9,870 bases of DNA. Source: Anaerolineales bacterium UBA3905. Its GTDB lineage: Bacteria; Chloroflexota; Anaerolineae; Caldilineales; Caldilineaceae. The stretch's first letter is position 1. Every line of letters starts with the position of its first letter. The position numbers and the translations under genes are program-made. Below are positions 1-7,081 of this stretch, in pieces. Below the pieces are notes generated by a model, which worked only from the letters and a program-made list of their open reading frames with translations, was not told the origin of the DNA and did not search any database. The DNA is taken from assembly GCA_002391565.1 (NCBI GenBank), contig DGFH01000187.1, forward strand, positions 12,426 to 22,295, written 5' to 3'.

Positions 1-362
1 CGGCGCGCTGTGAGTTCGGCGAGCACAGCATCTATATCCTGGCCTTCGGGCGTATGAAGCAGATCAAGCAACAATGAGTAACCCAGTACAGCCGCCTGTT
101 GTTCGATGCCAACCAGCGTGCGCGAAGGGCCGTAGTACTCCAACCCATACGCCACAACGCCCAATGTTTTGCTGCTGCGATTGACCAGGCTGCGCGCCAG
201 CAGATTGGGTTGGTAGCCCAGCTCCTCGACGGCCTGCAGCACGCGGATGCGGGTCGCCTCGGCAACCGGTCGTTTCCCCGTCAGCACGTTGGAGACGGTG
301 CCGGCCGACACATGCGCTCGTCTGGCAACATCAACGATTGTGATTGGGTGCAACTGCGGCAT
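1..362 (-). CDS. LacI-family transcriptional repressor, N-terminal 120 residues (3' end cut by window)
   Basis: This is a DNA-binding repressor of the LacI/GalR family, which senses a sugar or other small molecule in the cytoplasm. The visible part starts MPQLHPITIVDVARRAHVSA. It contains the family helix-turn-helix at about residues 7-28, with the recognition helix around SAGTVSNVLTG. The hinge helix follows (PNLLARSLVNRSSKTLG, about 52-68; Leu59 sits where PurR has its minor-groove leucine). The first strand and helix of the periplasmic-binding-like sensor domain come next (LGVVAYGLEYYG). The rest of the sensor domain lies beyond base 1, so the ligand cannot be inferred. The ATG at 362 has a Shine-Dalgarno AAGGTGG (370-376) 7 bases upstream. 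The gene has its own promoter and operator, and a hairpin separates it from the upstream operon, so it is probably an independent, self-repressed unit. Confidence 0.93.
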   Translation of the reverse strand, partial: MPQLHPITIVDVARRAHVSAGTVSNVLTGKRPVAEATRIRVLQAVEELGYQPNLLARSLVNRSSKTLGVVAYGLEYYGPSRTLVGIEQQAAVLGYSLLLDLLHTPEGQDIDAVLAELTAR

Positions 363-423
363 GAATAAGCCACCTTGTACGGTGTTTGACAACCTGTATT
401 GGCGTATGGTAAACTTCAATCAT

Positions 424-435
424 TAAAACGTTTTA
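424..435. promoter_or_regulatory. LacI-family operator (perfect 12-bp palindrome TAAAACGTTTTA)
   Basis: TAAAACGTTTTA is a perfect palindrome with a central CG, the hallmark of LacI/GalR-family operators. It begins four bases downstream of the -10 box of the lacI-type gene, so it covers the predicted transcription start (around 433). It lies about 62 bases upstream of that gene's start codon. The position fits self-repression by promoter occlusion. That the adjacent repressor is the protein that binds here is an inference. Confidence 0.75.
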
Positions 436-439
436 GCAA

Positions 440-468
440 ATTGTACTGCGCGACGTTACACCTGTCAA
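440..468 (-). promoter_or_regulatory. sigma-70-type promoter of the LacI-family gene
   Basis: On the minus strand TTGACA (463-468, consensus -35) is followed after exactly 17 bases by TACAAT (440-445, five of six consensus -10 bases). The predicted start is near 433, giving a leader of about 70 bases before the ATG at 362. Confidence 0.8.
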
Positions 469-485
469 CAGCGAACTTTTCTCAG

Positions 486-646
486 GGGAAATCTACTTCA
501 GATTCGGGGCAAAAGCGCTCCCTTTCGACGGGATATGCTCGCCCGTCACGCGGGAAACAATGCCCGACGATGGATGCCGTGCAATTTGACGGATGGCCCT
601 CCCCCCCTTCTGCTTGGCATGACACCTGGAAACAGCGCTCCTTTTG
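486..646. other. Non-coding spacer between the operon end and the lacI promoter
   Basis: No gene is supported here. Short open frames on both strands lack plausible Shine-Dalgarno sites and have no recognisable protein features. The only internal structure seen is a weak GACGGG/CCCGTC inverted repeat, plus two copies of an AGCGCTCC block followed by T-rich sequence (near 514-525 and 634-645). Neither has an obvious role. Confidence 0.5.
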
Positions 647-685
647 ATCGAAGTGCGGAGATGGATGACATCTCCGCACTTCGAT
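647..685 (-). terminator. 17-bp perfect hairpin, probable end of the liv/peptidase operon
   Basis: A perfect inverted repeat with 17-bp arms (647-663 and 669-685; the GTGCGGAGATG core pairs with CATCTCCGCAC) surrounds a 5-base loop. It lies 37 bases past the stop codon of the large glycosidase/peptidase gene. On the minus strand the bases after it are CAAAAGGAGC, so the classic U-tract is missing. On the plus strand it is followed by TTTAT. It may stop transcription from both sides, protect the 3' end of the mRNA, or need help from Rho. Confidence 0.65.
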
Positions 686-721
686 TTTATCAAGAGGCTC
701 TTTTGTGCAATGGGTGTGAGC

Positions 722-3700
722 TTATGGCCGCGCTGCGTCCTCACCCATGGCGGAGGGCGCCAGACGCGCAGGAGATGCAGAAGCCGCAGAGACAGCCCCA
801 GCCACCTGGGCTATTGCCGGGGCAGGGTCCAGGATATAGTCTGGGAGCATGTAGGCGTCTGGCGGCAGAACGGGCAATGGATCGCTGAAGCCGCCCCAAC
901 CATCGGTGCGCTGGTAGGGGTTGACGCGAATGGCAAAGTGAAGATGCGGCCCTGTGCTGCCGCCGGTGTTGCCAGAGCGACCGATGCTCTGGCCGCGCAC
1001 CACTGGCTGTTCGGGCGCGACATCGATAGCTGACAGGTGCGCGTAGATCGACTCGCCCCAGGCGTGGCTGAGCAAAATGTAGTTGCCAAAACCGCCCGGC
1101 TCGAATCCAACTTGCCGCACCACGCCATCATCTACGGCGAAGAGTGGCGTGCCCTCGGGCGTGGAGAAGTCGATGCCATTATGACCAAGCAGTGGCACGC
1201 CATCATAGTTGAAGCGGGCGTAAAAATTCGAGTTCTCGCCCCACAACTGACCGATAGGGAAGCGACCGGCAAAAGGCGGATGTAAATAGACGCCGTTCAC
1301 CGGATCCGGAATCGCAGCGCCCGGCAACCTGGCGGGAGCGGTGAGCAGGTCGCCCACGCCCGGCGCAGCCTGCGCCATCCAGCCGCGCACTTCCACCCCC
1401 GGCGGCGTGACGATGGCGCCGCCGCGCCACCACGTCAGCCCATCCACTTCTTGTGGGCCATCGAGCAGCACAACCGTTGTGCGCGGACGCAACGCTCCCT
1501 GTACGTCGTCGGCAGGCTTGTTGACCATGCCGGGTGTGCGCCGCACATTGACAAAGTCGGTGGTCTGCACCAGATCGCCTCTGCGAAAAGTGGGCGGCAG
1601 CGTTAGGTTTGAAATCTTCTGCATTAACACTTCGCCATCGCCTGCCGCCTCGGCCATCCAGCCAGTGAAGCGTCGCCCGTCGCCGGCGCGAATGTCGACC
1701 TGCCACCAGGTCAGACCATCCGCTGCAGTCGGGCCAGAGATGATGGCTCCTTCGATGCCTGCAGCCATGTCGGCGACGATGTCGGTTTCATCCTTGCCGA
1801 CGAAGCCGGGCGTACGGCGCAGCCGCACCAGCGTTGTCGTGCGGAAACGGTCGCCGGCGGTGAAGGTGTAGTGAGACAGATCGATGGCCGGCGGTGCGGG
1901 CGGCTCCGGCGCCACCGCCATCAACAGGCGTTCGCCGGTGGGCAACTGCTCCGCCATCCAACCTTCGTTGCGGCCAAGCTCTGGAAGCGTCCCGACCACC
2001 CGCCACCACATCATCTGGTCGGCGTGCACAGGGCCGCCGGAAATGGTCATCACTATCTCTGGGGCGACGATGGCGAGTGTGTCGTTAGCCGGTTTGTTCG
2101 TGACGCCGGGAGTGCGTCGCAGACGGACAGTTGTGAGTGTACGCACCTGACTGCCCAGGTTGAACACACCGCCGGCGGCAACAGATGGTGTAACAGAGGC
2201 AGCGGCTGCTGCCAGCGGCTGGAACGGCTCGATCAACACGATCCCGCTCTGCGTGTATTGCGCCACCCACCCATCGGCGAATACACCATTGACGAGGCCG
2301 CGCACTGCCCAGAAAGGCACGCCCGCCGCCATTACAAAAATCGGGTCGGTGATGGTCAACGTCGTCTCTCTGGGCAGCACACCGATCACGACGCCGGCTG
2401 GCTGGCTACGGAAGTTGACGACTTCCAGCGTGCGCACAGTGTCGCCGGCCTTGTACACCGCTGGACGCAGTGCGCCAAAGGATTCGCGCATCAGCAGTGT
2501 GACGCCGTCGAGCGTGTACTGCGCCAGCCAGCCGTTGCGCACCTGACCATTGAAGAACACGCGCACTGCCCAGAAGGGCAATCCGCCCGTCAGCACGTAG
2601 GGCGTAGTGCGGATGGTCGCCTGGACGCCCGTCGGCAGCACGCCAATGATCTGGCCGCCGGGCGCCGCGCGCAGGTTGACGGCATCCAGCGTGCGCACCA
2701 CGTCGCCCACCTGAAAGTTGGCAGGGCTGGGCGGCGGCTCCTTCCAGCGGTAACCAGGCGTGAGCGACGCGCGGAAGTCCTCGATCACGCCGTTCTTACC
2801 TTCAATGTACCACTTGTCGGCGCGCGACCAGCGATAGAGCAACAGACAACGGATTTGCTGTGCGCCAGGCTGCTGATTCCAGTTGTTGATTTCGGCATAG
2901 GCAGCCTGCACCCAACCGTTGTTGGCGTCCAACCACGGCACATCCTGGTCGGTCTCGGTGATGAAAACCGGCAATTTGCGCTGCACGGCAGGGATGGCAG
3001 TCATGAAATTGCGATAGGCCAGGAAGTTGAAATAGTACGCCTCGAAGGGTGGGTTCATCGTCGCCGTGCTGGTGATCAGCGCCGGGTCACTGCCATGCGT
3101 GTAGGTATGGAGTGCAATGCCGTCACAGCCGTCAGCGCCCAGCCCATTGAGGATGTCGGTAAAGTAGCGAATCCAATTGCCGGTTGGGTTGGTGGGGTAG
3201 GTTGTTTCGGCGTTCCAGGGCGCCACCGCTCCCACAACGACCAGATCGTCGGCGTGACCGGGCAGCGCACGGATTGCTGCCCGGCACATCTGGAAGCAGC
3301 GGACGTAATCCTGTGGCAGGATCGGTTGGCGCCCGGCAGCGGTGACAACCATCGGCGCCAGTGCACTGAAACGGCTGGCGCTGCCATGTCCAGTAGGGTC
3401 CTGCCTCACAGCAGCGGCCAGTGTGGCTTCGTGGGGCGCAACGGCAGCGCGCAAGGTGGCCGCGCCGGTGGCTTCCGGCCACTCCTGGCTATGATTCATC
3501 TCGTTGCCAATGATCCAGATGCGGCAGCCGGGGCTGGCGGCGACGAAGTTGGCGACGCGCTGCGCAAAATCGGCGTAGCGGTCGGGCGTGGGGATTGTAC
3601 CGACGCTGCCATAGCCGTTGTTGATGCGGCAAATCACGCCAAAGTCCTGGTCGCTCCAGGGGCGATAGTCGCGTCCGCTCTTATCGTTGGGGTCGCTGCC

Positions 3701-3814
3701 CACTGCTTCGGTAAAGAGAATCCAGCCGCGCCGCCCGGCGTCTGCCATAATCTGCTCGCCGCCAGGGTCGTGAAAGCCGTAGAGGTAAGGTGAGTCGAGC
3801 AGCGGTCGTGGCAT
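722..3814 (-). CDS. GH-A-like glycosidase / five SH3b repeats / M23 metallopeptidase fusion protein
   Basis: This 1030-residue multidomain protein is probably a cell-wall or glycan-active hydrolase. Residues 1-360 resemble a clan GH-A (beta/alpha)8 glycosidase: IWIIGNEMN (Glu105, acid/base candidate), IALHTYTHG (about 233-241) and PVFITETDQD (Glu287, nucleophile candidate). Five SH3b domains start near residues 367, 454, 551, 651 and 743. The first two share an LPFWAVR-type core, and the last three share LRRTPG-type and WW signatures. Residues 845-985 form an M23/LytM endopeptidase with GHNGID (His878, Asp882), YAHLS (His926) and HLHF (His957, His959), so zinc ligands and catalytic histidines are all present. 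A 45-residue Ala/Pro-rich tail follows. The ATG has an AAGGAG (3822-3827) 7 bases upstream and lies 14 bases after livF, so it is the last operon gene. No signal peptide or membrane anchor is visible at this start, which is odd for an M23 enzyme. The exact GH family, substrate and location are not known. Confidence 0.9.
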   Translation of the reverse strand: MPRPLLDSPYLYGFHDPGGEQIMADAGRRGWILFTEAVGSDPNDKSGRDYRPWSDQDFGVICRINNGYGSVGTIPTPDRYADFAQRVANFVAASPGCRIWIIGNEMNHSQEWPEATGAATLRAAVAPHEATLAAAVRQDPTGHGSASRFSALAPMVVTAAGRQPILPQDYVRCFQMCRAAIRALPGHADDLVVVGAVAPWNAETTYPTNPTGNWIRYFTDILNGLGADGCDGIALHTYTHGSDPALITSTATMNPPFEAYYFNFLAYRNFMTAIPAVQRKLPVFITETDQDVPWLDANNGWVQAAYAEINNWNQQPGAQQIRCLLLYRWSRADKWYIEGKNGVIEDFRASLTPGYRWKEPPPSPANFQVGDVVRTLDAVNLRAAPGGQIIGVLPTGVQATIRTTPYVLTGGLPFWAVRVFFNGQVRNGWLAQYTLDGVTLLMRESFGALRPAVYKAGDTVRTLEVVNFRSQPAGVVIGVLPRETTLTITDPIFVMAAGVPFWAVRGLVNGVFADGWVAQYTQSGIVLIEPFQPLAAAAASVTPSVAAGGVFNLGSQVRTLTTVRLRRTPGVTNKPANDTLAIVAPEIVMTISGGPVHADQMMWWRVVGTLPELGRNEGWMAEQLPTGERLLMAVAPEPPAPPAIDLSHYTFTAGDRFRTTTLVRLRRTPGFVGKDETDIVADMAAGIEGAIISGPTAADGLTWWQVDIRAGDGRRFTGWMAEAAGDGEVLMQKISNLTLPPTFRRGDLVQTTDFVNVRRTPGMVNKPADDVQGALRPRTTVVLLDGPQEVDGLTWWRGGAIVTPPGVEVRGWMAQAAPGVGDLLTAPARLPGAAIPDPVNGVYLHPPFAGRFPIGQLWGENSNFYARFNYDGVPLLGHNGIDFSTPEGTPLFAVDDGVVRQVGFEPGGFGNYILLSHAWGESIYAHLSAIDVAPEQPVVRGQSIGRSGNTGGSTGPHLHFAIRVNPYQRTDGWGGFSDPLPVLPPDAYMLPDYILDPAPAIAQVAGAVSAASASPARLAPSAMGEDAARP

Positions 3815-3828
3815 GGCGGGTCTCCTTG

Positions 3829-4533
3829 TTATCCACCCAGGTAGGCTTCACGCACTTGTGGGCTGGTGAGCACATCGGCGGCTGGCCCTGCTAACACGAT
3901 GGCGCCGGTCTCCATAACATACGCACGGTGGGCGATCGAGAGCGCCACGTGAGCATTCTGTTCCACCAGCAGGATCGTCACGCCTTGTTCATTGATGTTG
4001 CGGATAATCTGAAAGATTTGTTCAACCAGTAATGGCGCCAGCCCCATCGACGGTTCATCCAACAGCAATAGACGCGGGCGGCTCATCAGCGCCCGCCCCA
4101 TCGCCAGCATCTGCTGTTCGCCGCCAGAGAGTGTGCCCCCGCGTTGATGCAGCCGCTCGCGTAGCCGCGGAAAAAGTTCGAGAACGCGCGCCTTGTCCTG
4201 GCGAATGCCAGCCTTGTCAGTGCGGGCGAAGGCGCCCATCTCCAGGTTTTCTTCCACCGTCAGCCGGGCAAAGATGCGGCGCCCTTCCGGCGATTGGGAG
4301 ATGCCGAGGCGGGTGATCTCATGCGCCGGGAGGTCATCGATCGGCGCACCTTCCAGCAGGATGCTGCCCGCGCGCGGCTTGAGCAGGCCGCTGATCGTAC
4401 GCAACGTCGTCGTCTTGCCTGCACCGTTGGAACCAATCAGCGTGACGATCTCGCCTCGCTCCACACTCAAAGAGACGCCTTTGAGGGCATGGATGCGGTC
4501 GTAGTAGGTGTGAACTTGATCCAGCACCAGCAT
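3829..4533 (-). CDS. livF: Branched-chain-amino-acid-type ABC transporter, ATP-binding protein LivF
   Basis: One of the two ATPases that power a HAAT-family amino-acid importer at the inner face of the membrane. Its 234 residues match the usual LivF size. It shows Walker A GSNGAGKT (34-41), Q-loop Gln80 in ISQSPEGRRIF, signature LSGGEQQ (135-141), Walker B LLLLDEP (155-161) and the LivF-typical VEQN (190-193) where most ABC ATPases have a switch histidine. The C-terminus ends YLGG, as in LivF proteins. The ATG at 4533 has AAAGGAG (4544-4550) 10 bases upstream and starts 19 bases after the livG stop. It pairs with LivG on the LivH/LivM permeases. Substrate specificity comes from LivK, so leucine or isoleucine is only one possibility; related systems carry other amino acids, urea or amides. 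Confidence 0.95.
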   Translation of the reverse strand: MLVLDQVHTYYDRIHALKGVSLSVERGEIVTLIGSNGAGKTTTLRTISGLLKPRAGSILLEGAPIDDLPAHEITRLGISQSPEGRRIFARLTVEENLEMGAFARTDKAGIRQDKARVLELFPRLRERLHQRGGTLSGGEQQMLAMGRALMSRPRLLLLDEPSMGLAPLLVEQIFQIIRNINEQGVTILLVEQNAHVALSIAHRAYVMETGAIVLAGPAADVLTSPQVREAYLGG

Positions 4534-4552
4534 GGGCGCCGTACTCCTTTGC

Positions 4553-5335
4553 TTATGCGTTGTGGCCCGCCAGCACGCCAGCGCCCAAATAGGCTTCGAT
4601 CACGCGGGGGTCGCGGCGCACTTCGTCGGGGTGCCCTTCGGCAATCTTCTTGCCGTAATCGAGCACGCTCACACGATCTGAAATCGACATGACGACTTTC
4701 ATGTCGTGTTCGATCAACAGGATCGTAATCCCCAGTTCGTTACGCAAGCGGCGAATCAACTCCATCATGGCGTCAGTCTCACGGGGGTTCATGCCTGCCG
4801 CCGGCTCGTCGAGCAACAGGAGCCTGGGGCGACTGCCCAGCGCACGCGCCACTTCCAGCAGTCGCTGGTCGCCGTAGGGCAGGTTCCTGGCGATCATGTC
4901 TCCCTTACCCGCCAGCCCGACAAAAGCCAGCAACTCACGCGCCTGTTGCTCGGCGCGCTGCTCCTCGCGTCGCGTCCCCGGCGACTGGAAGATGGCGCCC
5001 AGTGGCGTGGAACGCAGCCGGACATGCTGACCCACCAACACATTCTCAATGGCTGTCATGCTGCCAAAAAGCCGGATGTTCTGATAGGTGCGCGCCATCC
5101 CCTGCGCAATGATCTGATCGGGGCGCAACCCCACCAGTGAAACGCCATCGAACAAAATGTCGCCTTCCTCCGGGCGATAGAGACCTGTGAGGCAGTTAAA
5201 GAAGGTGGTCTTGCCGGCGCCATTGGGCCCGATCAGGCTCACAATGGCGCGTTCTTCGACGGCCAGATCGACGCTGCCAACGGCCACCAGCCCACCAAAA
5301 ATCTTCGTCACTGCCTGTGCTTCGAGCAAAGCCAT
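4553..5335 (-). CDS. livG: Branched-chain-amino-acid-type ABC transporter, ATP-binding protein LivG
   Basis: Second ATPase of the importer, 260 residues from MALLEAQAVTKIFGG. It has Walker A GPNGAGKT (36-43), Q-loop Gln85 (ARTYQNIRLF), the family's divergent signature LPYGDQR (152-158), Walker B LLLLDEPAAGMNP (172-184) and the switch histidine in IEHDM (His210). A longer frame runs to an ATG at 5428 inside livM, but GGAGGG (5346-5351) lies 10 bases before the ATG at 5335. That start also leaves one base after the livM stop, as expected for translational coupling. A third in-frame ATG at 5353 lacks a site upstream. The gene is co-transcribed with livM and livF. Confidence 0.95.
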   Translation of the reverse strand: MALLEAQAVTKIFGGLVAVGSVDLAVEERAIVSLIGPNGAGKTTFFNCLTGLYRPEEGDILFDGVSLVGLRPDQIIAQGMARTYQNIRLFGSMTAIENVLVGQHVRLRSTPLGAIFQSPGTRREEQRAEQQARELLAFVGLAGKGDMIARNLPYGDQRLLEVARALGSRPRLLLLDEPAAGMNPRETDAMMELIRRLRNELGITILLIEHDMKVVMSISDRVSVLDYGKKIAEGHPDEVRRDPRVIEAYLGAGVLAGHNA

Positions 5336-5336
5336 C

Positions 5337-7076
5337 TCAGAGCTTCCCTCCATCAAGCGTGCGGTAGTCGGTTGGAAGGGCAGGCTCCAGCGTGATGGCA
5401 GGCTCTGACGCGGGGCCGCCCTCTTCATGCAGTTCGCGCCGCCGCCGCGTTGAAGGAAGGATGCCTTCCGGTCGCACGATCATCATGATCACCAGCAAGG
5501 CTGCGAAGGTTACGATGCGATATTCGTCGATGCCGCGCAGCACCTCTGGCAGCCCTTTCAGCGCCAGCGCCCCCAACACCACACCCGGGATACTGCCCAT
5601 GCCACCGACAATGACCAGGGATAATGTATCAACCGAAACGAATAAGGTGAAGTTGTCAGGGAAGATGTTGGTCTGGCGCGCAGCGTACAACTGACCGGCC
5701 AGCCCGGCAAAGAGCGCGCCGATGGCAAAGGCGAGCAGCTTGGTCTGCACCAGGTTGACGCCGGTCGCCTGGGCGACATCCTCATCCTCGCGCATGGCGA
5801 TCCAGGCGCGCCCCAGTCGCGAGCCGTCTAGCCGATACGCCGCAAAAGCGATCACGCCTGCACCGAGCAGCGCCAGGATAAAGATGTCGCGCGGGTTGCC
5901 CAGGTTGTAGCCAAACAGATAAGGCGGCGCAACGTTGAGCAGGCCGCGCGGCCCGTTCGTCAAATCCGACATATTGAGCATGAACAGCCGGATGATCTCG
6001 CCAAACCCTAACGTGACGATCGCCAGATAGTCGCCGCGCAGCCGCAACACAGGGATGCCCAGCAACACGCCGCCCAACCCGGCAGCCAGCATCGTGATGG
6101 GGATCGCCACCCAGAAGCTTACCAGCGGCGCATCGGCAGGAACGCCCAGGCTTGTGAGCAGCGCAGAGAAGGCTGGCGACGCAAAGGGCGCCGACAAGAA
6201 AGCATAGACATAGGCGCCAATCGCAAAAAAGGCAACATAGCCCAGGTCAAGCAGACCGGCAAAGCCAACCACGATATTGAGACCAAGCCCCATCATCACA
6301 AAGATAAAGACAATGCCCATGACCGAATTCTGGAACTGGTCTAGTGTAAAGGGCAAATAGGCTAATCCAATCAGCAACAGCAACGCCAGGATGCGCTGTT
6401 CGCGACCGCGCTGCGCCGCGCGCAAGGCAAAGAGCGCGCTGCCGATAGCCGCCATCGCCGCCAGCAGCCGCAACGTGCCACGATTGTTGCCCCCCAGCGT
6501 GACGCCAGGGCTGCCCAGCCAGATGACGAACGCCAGCAACACGAAGGGCAGCACGATGGTCAGCCAGCGCAGCGCGCCGCCGGTCGACCAGGTGCGTTGG
6601 CGTAAGGAGCGTTCGAGCAACACGAGCAGTGCGCCGACAACGCCTGCCAGCGTGAGAAGTCCCACCTGCCAGAGCCAGCCCCCCCCAGGCAACTCACCCG
6701 CCATCACTGCGCCCGGCATGACGCCGTAGAGCGCTGCCATATTCAGGGGAACAATCTTGTCCAGATACGGCTGCACATTGACGCCTGCAGCCAGCAGTCG
6801 TGCAAAACCGGCAATCAATGCTGCCGTGAGCAACCCGGACGCCAACCCAGCCGTTGCGCCCGTCAGCGCCAATGGTGCAGGCGACTGATCGGCAAGCGCC
6901 CGTTTGGACTTCCCACCACGCAGCGCCACCCAGAAGATCAGCGCCGTCAGCAGCGCCAATACCGGCGTCGCCACGCTGCCTAGCCGTGTTGGCAGACCGA
7001 TCAGAATCAGGTAAGTGAGAATGGCAAAGGCAATTGCGCCGATACGCAACCCACGTTGAACAGATCGTAACCGCAT
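5337..7076 (-). CDS. livM: Branched-chain-amino-acid-type ABC transporter, permease LivM with long N-terminal membrane extension
   Basis: This membrane permease forms the transport channel with LivH. The conserved LivM domain occupies roughly the last 330 residues: MGLGLNIVVGFAGLLDLGY, LRGDYLAIVTLGFGEIIR, the cytoplasmic coupling loop RAWIAMREDEDVAQATGVN, and LVIVGGMGSIPGVVLGA. The first 240 or so residues form about six further hydrophobic segments, so the protein (579 residues) is much longer than a typical 300-430-residue LivM. The chosen ATG at 7076 has AAGAAGG (7087-7093) 10 bases upstream, matching its neighbours. A GTG at 7085 overlapping the livH stop would add three residues, but its spacing to that site is only one base. 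The C-terminal tail is hydrophilic and Glu/Pro-rich. The stop precedes the livG start by one base. Confidence 0.93.
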   Translation of the reverse strand: MRLRSVQRGLRIGAIAFAILTYLILIGLPTRLGSVATPVLALLTALIFWVALRGGKSKRALADQSPAPLALTGATAGLASGLLTAALIAGFARLLAAGVNVQPYLDKIVPLNMAALYGVMPGAVMAGELPGGGWLWQVGLLTLAGVVGALLVLLERSLRQRTWSTGGALRWLTIVLPFVLLAFVIWLGSPGVTLGGNNRGTLRLLAAMAAIGSALFALRAAQRGREQRILALLLLIGLAYLPFTLDQFQNSVMGIVFIFVMMGLGLNIVVGFAGLLDLGYVAFFAIGAYVYAFLSAPFASPAFSALLTSLGVPADAPLVSFWVAIPITMLAAGLGGVLLGIPVLRLRGDYLAIVTLGFGEIIRLFMLNMSDLTNGPRGLLNVAPPYLFGYNLGNPRDIFILALLGAGVIAFAAYRLDGSRLGRAWIAMREDEDVAQATGVNLVQTKLLAFAIGALFAGLAGQLYAARQTNIFPDNFTLFVSVDTLSLVIVGGMGSIPGVVLGALALKGLPEVLRGIDEYRIVTFAALLVIMMIVRPEGILPSTRRRRELHEEGGPASEPAITLEPALPTDYRTLDGGKL

Positions 7077-7081
7077 GACGC

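Noticed and set aside
399..647. 82-codon plus-strand frame in the spacer, with a TTGACA at 386-391 before it
   Set aside because: No acceptable -10 box lies 16-18 bases after the TTGACA, there is no ribosome site, and the peptide shows no domain. It also runs into the operon-end hairpin.
482..744. Minus-strand small frames between the large gene and the lacI promoter
   Set aside because: They overlap the hairpin and the 3' end of the large gene, lack ribosome sites, and have unremarkable composition.
1871..3793. 640-codon plus-strand open frame opposite the glycosidase/peptidase gene
   Set aside because: It is the antisense of a gene with clear domains, has no recognisable motif or Shine-Dalgarno site, and is rich in His, Arg and Gly as expected of a GC-rich shadow frame.
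5336..5428. Longer LivG starting at 5428 inside livM
   Set aside because: The 31 extra residues have no resemblance to LivG N-termini, and the ribosome site GGAGGG is correctly spaced only for the ATG at 5335.
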